Assembly (NCBI RefSeq): GCF_026072635.1
Contig: NZ_AP023081.1
Span: forward strand, 528,501-592,500
Origin: Pseudomonas solani
GTDB taxonomy: Bacteria; Pseudomonadota; Gammaproteobacteria; Pseudomonadales; Pseudomonadaceae
DNA: 64,000 nt
Reading direction: 5' to 3'
Part shown: piece after piece, positions 50,006 to 57,970 of the stretch
How positions within the stretch are numbered: the first letter of the stretch is position 1
Layout of the letters: every line of letters begins with the position of its first letter
Notes under the pieces: generated by a model
Databases searched by the model: none
Seen by the model: only the letters and a program-made list of their open reading frames with translations
What the model was told of the DNA's origin: nothing
Program-made: the position numbers and the translations under genes

Positions 50006-51169
50006 ATGGACTTCGAACTCAGTGATGAACAGCGCCTGCTGGTACACAGCGCCGCCGCCTTCACCCGCCACGAGCTGGCGCCGAACGCAGCGGACTGGGA
50101 CCGTGACCACCACTTCCCGGTGGAGGTGATCCGCCGCGCCGCCGAGCAGGGCTACCTGGGCCTGTACATCGCCGAGGACGACGGCGGGCTGGGCCTCTCG
50201 CGCCTGTCCGCCTCACTGATCTTCGAACAGCTCGCCGCCGGCTGCGTCGCCACCACCGCCTACCTGACCATCCACAACATGGCCGCCTGGATGCTCGCCT
50301 CCTTCGGCGACACCGACCTCAAGGCGCGCTGGCTGCCGGGGCTGATCAGCGGCGAGCACCTGGCGTCCTATTGCCTCACCGAGCCGGATGCCGGCTCCGA
50401 CGCCGCCCACCTGCGCACCCGTGCACGCCGCGACGGCGAGCACTACGTGCTGGACGGCAGCAAGTGCTTCATCTCCGGGGCCGGCAGCACCCAGGTGCTG
50501 ATCGTCATGGCACGCACCGGCGAAGACGGCGCCAAGGGCATCTCCTGCTTCCTGGTGCCGGCCGACGCCGAGGGCATCCGCTACGGGCGTAACGAAGACA
50601 AGATGGGCTGGCGCGCCCAGCCCACCCGCACCATCACCTTCGAGGGCGTGCGTATCCCCGCCGGCAATCGCATCGGCCCGGAAGGCCAGGGCTTCGTCTA
50701 CGCCATGAAGGGACTGGACGGCGGCCGCCTGAACATCGCCAGCTGCTCCCTGGGCGCGGGCCAGGCGGCGCTGGAGCAGAGCCTGCGCTACGTCGAGGAG
50801 CGCAAGCAGTTCGGCAAGCCCCTGGCTGAGTTCCAGGCCCTGCAGTTCAAGCTCGCCGACATGCTCACCGCGCTCACCGCCAGCCGGCAGATGGTGCGCC
50901 TGGCGGCCCACCGCCTGGACCACCGCCACGCCGAGGCCAGCCTCTACTGCGCCATGGCCAAGCGCTTCGCCACCGACCAGTGCTTCGACATCTGCAACGA
51001 TGCACTGCAACTCCATGGTGGCTATGGCTATCTGAATGACTACCCTCTGGAGCGCTGGGTGCGCGACACCCGTGTGCACCAGATACTCGAAGGCACCAAC
51101 GAGATCATGCGCGTCATCGTGGCGCGCCGTTTACTGGAACAGGGCGGCAGCATCGACCGCCTGTTGTAA
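50006..51169 (+). CDS. Acyl-CoA dehydrogenase, isobutyryl-CoA dehydrogenase-like
   Basis: A 387-residue flavoprotein: LIFEQLAAGCVATTAYLTIHN, YCLTEPDAGSDAAHLRTRA, CFISGAGSTQVLIVMARTG, and catalytic Glu362 in QILEGTNEIMR. The CISGAG-type segment and operon context suggest isobutyryl-CoA as substrate, giving methacrylyl-CoA in valine degradation. Electrons pass to ETF. It follows the binding-protein gene by 6 nt. Substrate is inference from context. Confidence 0.92.
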   Translation: MDFELSDEQRLLVHSAAAFTRHELAPNAADWDRDHHFPVEVIRRAAEQGYLGLYIAEDDGGLGLSRLSASLIFEQLAAGCVATTAYLTIHNMAAWMLASFGDTDLKARWLPGLISGEHLASYCLTEPDAGSDAAHLRTRARRDGEHYVLDGSKCFISGAGSTQVLIVMARTGEDGAKGISCFLVPADAEGIRYGRNEDKMGWRAQPTRTITFEGVRIPAGNRIGPEGQGFVYAMKGLDGGRLNIASCSLGAGQAALEQSLRYVEERKQFGKPLAEFQALQFKLADMLTALTASRQMVRLAAHRLDHRHAEASLYCAMAKRFATDQCFDICNDALQLHGGYGYLNDYPLERWVRDTRVHQILEGTNEIMRVIVARRLLEQGGSIDRLL

Positions 51170-51179
51170 GGAGCACTCC

Positions 51180-51998
51180 ATGAGCACTGCCGTAGAGCCG
51201 TACCAAGCCGGCGTTTTCGACCTGACCCACAAGCTCACCGTGGAAAAGCACGGGCACACCGCGCTGATCACCATCAACCACCCGCCGGCCAACACCTGGG
51301 ACCGCGACTCGCTGATCGGCCTCAAGCAGGTGGTCGAGCACCTCAACCGCGACGACGACGTCTACGCCCTGGTGGTGACCGGCCAGGGACCGAAGTTCTT
51401 CAGCGCCGGCGCCGACCTCAACCTCTTCGCCGACGGCGACAAGGCCCGCGCCCGCGAGATGGCCCGGCGCTTCGGTGAAGCCTTCGAAACCCTGCGCGAC
51501 TTCCGTGGCGTGTCCATCGCCGCGATCAACGGCTACGCCATGGGCGGCGGCCTGGAATGCGCCCTGGCCTGCGACCTGCGCATTGCCGAACGGCAATCGC
51601 TGATGGCCCTGCCCGAAGCCGCCGTGGGCCTGCTGCCTTGCGCTGGCGGCACCCAGGCGCTGTCCTGGCTGGTGGGCGAAGGCTGGGCCAAGCGCATGAT
51701 CCTCTGCGGCGAGCGCGTGGACGCGGAAACCGCCCTGCGCATCGGCCTGGTGGAGCAGGTGGTGGACACCGGCGAGGCGCGCGGCGCCGCCCTGCTGCTG
51801 GCCGCCAAGGTGGCGCGGCAGAGCCCGGTGGCGGTGCGCACCATCAAGCCGCTGATCGAAGGCGCGCGCCAGCGCGGGCCGAACACCTGGTTGCCGGAGG
51901 AGCGCGAGCGCTTCGTCGACCTGTTCGACGCCGAGGACACCCGTGAAGGGGTCAACGCCTTCCTCGAGAAGCGCGACCCGCAATGGCGCAACCGCTGA
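51180..51998 (+). CDS. Enoyl-CoA hydratase/isomerase family protein (DspI-like by position)
   Basis: A 272-residue crotonase-fold protein: ALVVTGQGPKFFSAGADLNL (oxyanion hole), INGYAMGGGLECALACDLRI, and LPEAAVGLLPCAGGTQALSW with both acidic residues expected for hydratases. In this operon it would hydrate methacrylyl-CoA. By order (as I recall PAO1 PA0743-PA0747) it also matches DspI (PA0745), needed for making the biofilm-dispersal signal cis-2-decenoic acid. The two roles cannot be separated from sequence. Confidence 0.88.
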   Translation: MSTAVEPYQAGVFDLTHKLTVEKHGHTALITINHPPANTWDRDSLIGLKQVVEHLNRDDDVYALVVTGQGPKFFSAGADLNLFADGDKARAREMARRFGEAFETLRDFRGVSIAAINGYAMGGGLECALACDLRIAERQSLMALPEAAVGLLPCAGGTQALSWLVGEGWAKRMILCGERVDAETALRIGLVEQVVDTGEARGAALLLAAKVARQSPVAVRTIKPLIEGARQRGPNTWLPEERERFVDLFDAEDTREGVNAFLEKRDPQWRNR

Positions 51999-52032
51999 GC
52001 CGCCAGCCCGAAGACACCCGTTGGGAGAAGTG

Positions 52033-53136
52033 ATGAATATCCAGTTCGAAGAACGCGTCGGCCTGCACGGCGCCCGCATCGGCATCGCCAGCCTCGATGC
52101 CGAAGCCAGCCTCAACGCCCTGAGCCTGCCAATGATCGAGGCCCTCGACGCGAGGCTGCAGGAATGGGAAAGCAACCCGGAGGTCGTCTGCGTGCTGCTG
52201 CGCGGCAACGGCCCGCGCGCCTTCTGCGCCGGCGGCGATGTGCGCAAGCTGGTGGAGGCCTGTCGCGAACACCCCGGCGAGGTGCCCCCGCTGGCGGCGC
52301 GCTTCTTCGCCGACGAATACCGCCTCGACCACCGCATCCACACCTACTCCAAGCCGCTGATCTGCTGGGCCCACGGCCATGTGCTGGGCGGCGGCATGGG
52401 CCTGATGCAGGGCGCGGCCATCCGCATCGTCACCCCCTCCAGCCGCCTGGGCATGCCGGAGATCAACATCGGCCTGTACCCGGACGTCGGCGGCAGCTGG
52501 TTCCTCGCCCGCCTGCCCGGCCGCCTGGGGCTGTTCCTCGGCCTCACCGCCAGCACCATCAACGCCCACGACGCCCTGGACCTGGGTCTCGCCGACCGCT
52601 TCCTGCTGGAAGACCAGCAAGCCGAGCTGCTCGACGGCCTGGTGCAGCTGAACTGGCGCGAGCAGGCCGGCGCGCAGCTCACCAGCCTGCTGCAGTCCCT
52701 GGAACACCAGGCCCGCGGCCAGTTGCCAGCGGCCCAGTGGCTGCCACGCCGGGCGCGCATCGACGCCCTGCTGGACGTGGCCGACCTGCCGACCGCCTGG
52801 AAGGCCATCACCGCGCTGCTGCACGACGATGACGCCCTCCTCGCCCGCGCCGCCAAGACCCTGGCGGGCGGCTGCCCGCTCACCGCGCACCTGGTCTGGG
52901 AGCAGATCCGCCGTGCCCGCTACCTGTCCCTGGGTGAGGTGTTCCGCATGGAATACGCCATGAGCCTGAACTGCTGCCGCCACCCGGATTTCTCCGAAGG
53001 CGTGCGGGCGCGCCTGATCGACAAGGACAACACGCCGCGCTGGCACTGGCCCGATGCCGCCGCCATCCCCCGCGCGGTGATCGAGGCGCACTTCGAGCCG
53101 GTGTGGGATGGCCCCCATCCGCTGGCAGCGCTCTAG
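52033..53136 (+). CDS. 3-hydroxyisobutyryl-CoA hydrolase-like crotonase-family protein
   Basis: A 367-residue crotonase-fold protein, about 100 residues longer than hydratases, as in HIBCH. NGPRAFCAGGDVRKLVEACR, HVLGGGMGLMQGAAIRIV and MPEINIGLYPDVGGSWFLAR are the HIBCH signatures. The C-terminus has DFSEGVRARLIDKDNTPRW, also typical. It would release 3-hydroxyisobutyrate from its CoA ester. The ATG at 52033 has GGGAGAAG upstream. Confidence 0.92.
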   Translation: MNIQFEERVGLHGARIGIASLDAEASLNALSLPMIEALDARLQEWESNPEVVCVLLRGNGPRAFCAGGDVRKLVEACREHPGEVPPLAARFFADEYRLDHRIHTYSKPLICWAHGHVLGGGMGLMQGAAIRIVTPSSRLGMPEINIGLYPDVGGSWFLARLPGRLGLFLGLTASTINAHDALDLGLADRFLLEDQQAELLDGLVQLNWREQAGAQLTSLLQSLEHQARGQLPAAQWLPRRARIDALLDVADLPTAWKAITALLHDDDALLARAAKTLAGGCPLTAHLVWEQIRRARYLSLGEVFRMEYAMSLNCCRHPDFSEGVRARLIDKDNTPRWHWPDAAAIPRAVIEAHFEPVWDGPHPLAAL

Positions 53137-53158
53137 CCCATCCACAACGGCCAAGGAG

Positions 53159-53166
53159 AACAACAA
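53159..53166 (+). promoter_or_regulatory. Crc/Hfq-type CA motif at mmsB start
   Basis: AACAACAA lies between the AAGGAG site and the ATG; its last A is the first base of the start codon. Confidence 0.5.
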
Positions 53167-54059
53167 TGAAAAAGATCGCCTTCATCGGCCTCGGCAACAT
53201 GGGCCTGCCAATGGCCCGCAACCTGCTCAAGGCCGGCCATGAGCTCAAAGTCTTCGACCTGGTGCAAAGCGCGGTGGACGAACTGGTGGCCGAAGGTGCC
53301 AAGGCCGCCAACGATGCCCACGACGCCGTTTCCGGCGTCGAGATCGTGGTCAGCATGCTGCCCGCCAGCCGCCATGTGGAGGGCCTGTACCTGGGCGATG
53401 ACGGCCTGCTCGCCTTCATCCGCGCCGGCACCCTGGTGCTGGAGTGCTCGACCATCGCCCCCGACTCGGCGCGCAAGGTGCACGCCCAGGCCAAGGCGCT
53501 GGGCATCGACCTGCTGGACGCACCGGTTTCCGGTGGCACCGCCGGGGCCGCTGGCGGCACCCTGACCTTCATGGTCGGCGGCGACGGCAACACCCTGGAA
53601 AAGGCCCGCCCGGTGCTGGCGGCCATGGGCAAGAACATCTTCCACGCCGGCCCCGAAGGCGCCGGCCAGGTGGCCAAGGTGTGCAACAACCAGGTGCTGG
53701 CGGTGCAGATGATCGCCACCGCCGAAGCCATGGCCCTGGGCGTGGCCAACGGCCTCGACCCCAGCGCCCTGGCGGAGATCATGCGCCAGAGCTCCGGCGG
53801 CAACTGGGTGCTGGAGCGCTACAACCCCTGGCCCGGCGTGATGGCTGCGGCACCGGCGAGTAACGGCTACCAGGGCGGCTTCATGGCCGAGCTGATGGCC
53901 AAGGACCTGGGCCTGGCCCAGGAGGCCGCGCAGCTCACCCAGAACAGCACCCCCATGGGCGCCCTGGCGCTGCAGCTCTACAAGATGCTGCTCAAGCAGG
54001 GCAAGGGCCGCCAGGACTTCTCCGTGGTGCAGCAGCTGTTCATCGAGCCCGAGGCCTGA
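53166..54059 (+). CDS. mmsB: 3-hydroxyisobutyrate dehydrogenase
   Basis: A 297-residue beta-hydroxyacid dehydrogenase: NAD site IAFIGLGNMGLPMARNLLKAG, substrate loop LDAPVSGGTAGAAGGTLTFM, and the catalytic Lys in GQVAKVCNNQVLAVQM. It oxidises 3-hydroxyisobutyrate to methylmalonate semialdehyde, the substrate of MmsA at the start of the operon. The PAO1 homologue at this position (PA0743) was reported to use L-serine, so the physiological substrate is open. It is the last gene, followed by a terminator. Confidence 0.92.
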   Translation: MKKIAFIGLGNMGLPMARNLLKAGHELKVFDLVQSAVDELVAEGAKAANDAHDAVSGVEIVVSMLPASRHVEGLYLGDDGLLAFIRAGTLVLECSTIAPDSARKVHAQAKALGIDLLDAPVSGGTAGAAGGTLTFMVGGDGNTLEKARPVLAAMGKNIFHAGPEGAGQVAKVCNNQVLAVQMIATAEAMALGVANGLDPSALAEIMRQSSGGNWVLERYNPWPGVMAAAPASNGYQGGFMAELMAKDLGLAQEAAQLTQNSTPMGALALQLYKMLLKQGKGRQDFSVVQQLFIEPEA

Positions 54060-54099
54060 CCGCTCGCCCCATCCTGCGAACGCTGTTTCTCCCAAACGC

Positions 54100-54125
54100 A
54101 AAAAGGGCCCCGAAGGGCCCTTTTT
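54100..54125. terminator. Bidirectional intrinsic terminator between mmsB and ohr
   Basis: AAAAAGGGCCC-CGAA-GGGCCCTTTTT: a perfect 11-bp stem with A/T tracts on both sides, placed between convergent mmsB and ohr. Confidence 0.92.
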
Positions 54126-54140
54126 CATTCCACCGTCGCC

Positions 54141-54566
54141 TCAGACCAGGGTGAGGGTGACGTCGATGTTGCCGCGGGTGGCGTTGGAGTAGGGGCAGAC
54201 GATGTGGGCTTTTTCCACCAGCTCACGCGCCTTGTCCTTGTCCATGCCCGGCAGGCTGATCTGCAGTTCCACCTCGATGCCGAAGCCGGTGGGGATGGCG
54301 CCGATGCCGACGATGCCTTCGATGGAGGCGTCCGCCGGAACGGCGTACTTGTCACGGGCACCGACGAACTTGATCGCCCCCAGGAAGCAGGCCGAATAAC
54401 CGGCGGCGAACAGTTGCTCGGGGTTGGTGCCCTCGCCGCCCGCGCCACCCAGTTCACGCGGGGTGGTCAGGGAGACGTCGAGGACGCCGTCGGAGGAGAT
54501 GGCGCGGCCTTCACGGCCACCGGTGGCTTCTGCATAGGCGCGATACAGGACGTTTTCGATGCTCAT
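54141..54566 (-). CDS. ohr: Organic hydroperoxide resistance protein Ohr
   Basis: A 141-residue Ohr/OsmC-fold peroxidase: TNPEQLFAAGYSACFLGAIK with catalytic Cys60 and VCPYSNATRGNIDV with resolving Cys124. It reduces fatty-acid and other organic hydroperoxides with lipoylated partners. The usual repressor gene ohrR is not adjacent. Its upstream region is AT-rich and holds a TTGCGCGCAA palindrome. Confidence 0.95.
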   Translation of the reverse strand: MSIENVLYRAYAEATGGREGRAISSDGVLDVSLTTPRELGGAGGEGTNPEQLFAAGYSACFLGAIKFVGARDKYAVPADASIEGIVGIGAIPTGFGIEVELQISLPGMDKDKARELVEKAHIVCPYSNATRGNIDVTLTLV

Positions 54567-54790
54567 GATGTATTCCTCTGGATAGCGATTGGGGGTTATT
54601 TGGTTCGCTGTAGATTTGTGCGCTAAGCGATTCCATGGAGCGAAGATTAGTGTGCATTTATTTTGCGCGCAATATTAATTTCAAGAAGAATTGGCAATAA
54701 GTGTTCGCTTGGATGGCATAAGCAGGCAAGCTGCGGCCCGCAGCCCTGCAAAGCGACCGGATTCAGGGTTATTGGAGGGTCGGGCTGCAC
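54567..54790. other. AT-rich region between ohr and a diguanylate cyclase gene
   Basis: A 224-nt region that is clearly more AT-rich than its surroundings (about 54590-54715). It contains the palindrome TTGCGCGCAA (54663-54672) followed by TATTAATTT. It probably holds the ohr promoter and operator. No gene is seen. Confidence 0.55.
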
Positions 54791-56305
54791 TCAGCCGAAG
54801 CTGCGCACCTTGTTGCGCCCGGAGTGCTTGGCGGCGTAGAGGGCCGTGTCCGCACTCTGGATGAGCATCTCGGGCAGGTCGCCGGGGCGGGGGATCATGC
54901 TGTGGATGCCGATGCTCACGGTCACCACGCCGGCCTGGGCCCCCAGGTGCTCTATGTGCTTCGTCTCGACGGCGGCGCGCACGCTCTCGGCGATCACCTG
55001 GGCGCCGGCCGGCGCGGTGTGCGGCAGGATGATGGCGAACTCTTCGCCGCCGTAGCGGGCAATGAGGTCGGTGGAGCGGATCTTGATCACCTTGAGCGCC
55101 TCGCTCACCGCCTTGAGGCACAGGTCGCCGGCACGGTGGCCGTAGGTGTCGTTGAACAGCTTGAAGTTATCCACATCGATCATCAGCAGCGAGATGGGCT
55201 GGCGGATGATCGCCGCGCGCTGGAATTCCTCGTTGAGGGTCTTGTCGAACTGCCGGCGGTTGGCGATGCCGGTCAGGCCGTCTATCGCCGCCAGCTGCGA
55301 CAGCTCCTCGTTCTCCAGCTGGATGCTGCGGGCCGCCAGCAGGCGCTGGCGGGTACGCCGCACCAGCACCACGCCGATGCTCATCAGCGCCAACACCAGA
55401 CCGGTGACCAAGGTCACCAGCACCACGGCCTTCTGCCGCCATTCGATGAGCACTTCGCTCTTCTGCATCGCGGCCACCACCAGCAGCGGGTAGCCGTCCA
55501 GCACCCGGTAGGCGTAGACGCGCTCGCGGCCGTCCAGGCTGGAAAGGCCGGCGCCGGTGCCCACCGGCGAGTTCTTCAGGTCGTCCATGAACAACGGGCT
55601 GTCCTTCAGGTTGCCGGTACCGGGCTCCATGACCGGGCGCCGCACCACCAGGGTGCCGTCGTTCTCGGCCAGGAGGATGGCGCCGTTGCGGCCGATGTCG
55701 AAGTCCTTGTAGAAGGCGTTGAAGTAGCTGATGCGGATGGTCGCCAACACCACCCCGGCGAACTCGCCATGGGGGCCATTGAGGCGGCGCGAGATGGGCA
55801 GCACCCACTCGCCGGTGGAACGGCTCTGCATGGGCGAGCTGACCTCGATGTCGCGGCTCACCGAGTTGAGGTGGTGCTGGAAGTATTCCTGGTCGGCACT
55901 GCTGGTGGTGGGCGACGGCGGCGCGCTGGTGTAGTGGAGCCAACGCCCGCTGCTGTCGAACACGTAGATGCCGGACAGCTGCTGCGCGCGAAGCTTGTAG
56001 GCGGTGATCAGGCCCTTGATGCGCTGCTGGTCATGCAGGTCGGCGCTTTCCAGCAGGTAGACCAGGCCGCTGAGGATCAGGTCGGCTTCCTTGATGGTCT
56101 CCTCCGCGTGCTGGGAAACCGAGTAGGCCAGATTGGCGTTGGATTTGTCCGCCTCGCTGAGGTAGTGCGTGCGGGAGTCGAACACCTGATAGAGGTTGAC
56201 GCCGATGGCCACCACACCACCGAACAGGATCAGGAAGTAGGCCAGCCATAGAGCCAGGCGCGTGCGCAGGAACAGCGCCAGGCGTTTGGCCTCTACTTTC
56301 TCCAT
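54791..56305 (-). CDS. Diguanylate cyclase: double Cache sensor and GGDEF
   Basis: A 504-residue membrane protein. TM1 (about 17-38) and TM2 (about 293-317) flank a double-Cache periplasmic sensor (IYVFDSSGRWLHYTS, then EWVLPISRRLNGPHGEFAG). The cytoplasmic GGDEF domain has intact GGEEF at 419-423 and the inhibitory RxxD site RSTD at 410-413, five residues before it. It should make c-di-GMP in response to a small external ligand. The ATG at 56305 has GGGGAG upstream; the longer frame adds a non-homologous 26 residues. Confidence 0.91.
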   Translation of the reverse strand: MEKVEAKRLALFLRTRLALWLAYFLILFGGVVAIGVNLYQVFDSRTHYLSEADKSNANLAYSVSQHAEETIKEADLILSGLVYLLESADLHDQQRIKGLITAYKLRAQQLSGIYVFDSSGRWLHYTSAPPSPTTSSADQEYFQHHLNSVSRDIEVSSPMQSRSTGEWVLPISRRLNGPHGEFAGVVLATIRISYFNAFYKDFDIGRNGAILLAENDGTLVVRRPVMEPGTGNLKDSPLFMDDLKNSPVGTGAGLSSLDGRERVYAYRVLDGYPLLVVAAMQKSEVLIEWRQKAVVLVTLVTGLVLALMSIGVVLVRRTRQRLLAARSIQLENEELSQLAAIDGLTGIANRRQFDKTLNEEFQRAAIIRQPISLLMIDVDNFKLFNDTYGHRAGDLCLKAVSEALKVIKIRSTDLIARYGGEEFAIILPHTAPAGAQVIAESVRAAVETKHIEHLGAQAGVVTVSIGIHSMIPRPGDLPEMLIQSADTALYAAKHSGRNKVRSFG

Positions 56306-56583
56306 CCGTCGCTCCCCTGTGGGCCGGCTGCATGCAGCGGCTGATGTTGATGGTGGTTGAAGCCAGCTCTTCGCTTCAGACAAGAAGCTTAGCCAGCGGT
56401 GCCCGGAACGGGCCTGAAATGACGGCGGCAGGCGGAAGATTGCAAAGTGCCATCACGCATAGAAATGCTACGCGATTGAGCCCCTTGCGCGCACCTTCGC
56501 TGTCGAGCGGGCGACAGGCGTGACGCTGTGGGAACAGTGCATCGGCAGAATGGCCGCCTGGATAACCGGCAGCCCGGAGCGCC

Positions 56584-56892
56584 TCAGAAGCCGGCGCGGG
56601 ACAGGGCCTGGGCCAGTGCCAGCGGGTCGTGGCCATGGCAGTGGAGCACGCCGTGCTCGTCCGCCACGCCAAGGCCGAAGCCCTCGTCCGCCTCCTCGAA
56701 GTAGAGGAGACCGCTGGGCAATTCGGCGACGACCAGCACCGGCTCCAGCTCGCCGAGGCGCAGCCGGGTGTGGGCATAGAAGGGAACGCGACAGGCGGCG
56801 AACACCACCTGCTGGGCAGGGGAACAGTCGTGCAGTTGCTGATGGACCAGGTTCTTCAATTCGGCAGCGGAAATGCTCTGACAAGTATCCAT
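56584..56892 (-). CDS. Hypothetical protein
   Basis: A 102-residue protein (MDTCQSISAAELKNLVHQQL...), acidic, ending LALAQALSRAGF, with a repeated GVADEHGVLHCHGHDP stretch rich in His. I recognise no family. It has no signal peptide or membrane segment. The ATG at 56892 is the first of a frame that continues upstream without a better start; the ribosome binding site is weak. Codon use is like its neighbours, which supports a real gene. Confidence 0.5.
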   Translation of the reverse strand: MDTCQSISAAELKNLVHQQLHDCSPAQQVVFAACRVPFYAHTRLRLGELEPVLVVAELPSGLLYFEEADEGFGLGVADEHGVLHCHGHDPLALAQALSRAGF

Positions 56893-57029
56893 GGCGGGTC
56901 CGTCCTGTTCTTGTTGGGTAACCGGGCCTGGCGAAAGGATGATCGAGACCGAGGACGAAAATCTAGCAGCCCGGGAGCGCCTTGCCACCCCCATCTGTAT
57001 CAGGATTCGACGAAAGCACGGGTTGCCCT

Positions 57030-57362
57030 TCAGCTCTGGGAGAAGCGCGGGCCCAGCAGGATGACCAGCGCACCCGCGACGCAGAGCGCCGCGCCCAGCC
57101 AATCGCTGGCCAGCGGGCGGGTGCGCTCCACCAGGCCCAGCCAGAGCAGCGAGGTGATGATGTAAATGCCACCGTAGGCCGCATAGGCGCGACCGGCGTA
57201 GGCCGCTTCGACGCGGGTCAGCAGCAGGGCGAAGCACAGCAGGCTGAGCAGCCCGGGGGCGATCCACCAGGCGCTGCGATCCAGGCGCAGCCACATGAAG
57301 AAGGCATAGCAACCGGCGATCTCGAAGAGTGCGGCGAGGAAGAACCAGAGGTAGTTGAGCAT
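57030..57362 (-). CDS. YnfA/UPF0060 family small membrane protein
   Basis: A 110-residue protein with four membrane segments: NYLWFFLAALFEIAGCYAFF, then WWIAPGLLSLLCFALLL, and AYAAYGGIYIITSLLWLGLVE, a strongly conserved YnfA motif. YnfA resembles SMR transporters and has been linked to drug efflux in some enterobacteria. It is a stand-alone gene. The ATG at 57362 has GAGGAC upstream. Confidence 0.9.
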   Translation of the reverse strand: MLNYLWFFLAALFEIAGCYAFFMWLRLDRSAWWIAPGLLSLLCFALLLTRVEAAYAGRAYAAYGGIYIITSLLWLGLVERTRPLASDWLGAALCVAGALVILLGPRFSQS

Positions 57363-57451
57363 GGGGGGATGTCCTCGTCTGGAACCGATCTGGGCGCGGC
57401 TCACACTGCAGCTCATTGCAGGGAGCTGAATGCAAGGAGCGCGCCCGGCGT

Positions 57452-57880
57452 TCAGCCGCGCAACGCGCCTTCGCGTTCCCAGGCGCAGCGTACGCGCAGG
57501 TTGGCTTCCTGGGGGCTGTGGAAGCCCTGTTCGCTTTCCCAGCGGAAGGTGTGGGTGCCGTTGAGCTCGGTCTCCAGGTGCACCACGGCGCTGCCCCAGT
57601 AGAGCTGCTTGAGCAGGGCCTCGAACTGTTGCACCCACAGGTTCCACTCGTACTCCACCGCCGCATAGCTGGCACCGAAGTGGATCACCTGGGTCTGGTA
57701 GAGCCCCTGGCCGGGATGGGCGCTGAAGGAAAACATCTCGCGCCCGAGGAAGGGCCAGATGTCACCGGCAGGCAGGCTTTCGATCACGCGGCGGTTGGTC
57801 GCGCGGCGCAGTTGCCGCACCTCGCCGTCGTCCGACGGCCAGTCGCGGATGCAGCCATAGACGATGGATTCAGAGTCCAC
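57452..57880 (-). CDS. Hypothetical protein
   Basis: A 142-residue soluble protein (MDSESIVYGCIRDWPSDDGE...). It has many aromatic residues (WNLWVQQFEALLKQLYWG, HTFRWESEQGF) and no membrane segment. I do not recognise a family. The good ATG and GC3-rich codon use typical of neighbours support a real gene. It stands alone between the MFS remnant and the ynfA-type gene. Confidence 0.6.
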   Translation of the reverse strand: MDSESIVYGCIRDWPSDDGEVRQLRRATNRRVIESLPAGDIWPFLGREMFSFSAHPGQGLYQTQVIHFGASYAAVEYEWNLWVQQFEALLKQLYWGSAVVHLETELNGTHTFRWESEQGFHSPQEANLRVRCAWEREGALRG

Positions 57881-57970
57881 GCGAGCACTCCAGAAAAACA
57901 GTGGCAGCCTTCTATCACAGGGCTGCCAGGCAGGAAAGGAATTGCCGCTGATTTCCTCGACCAGGCCCCA

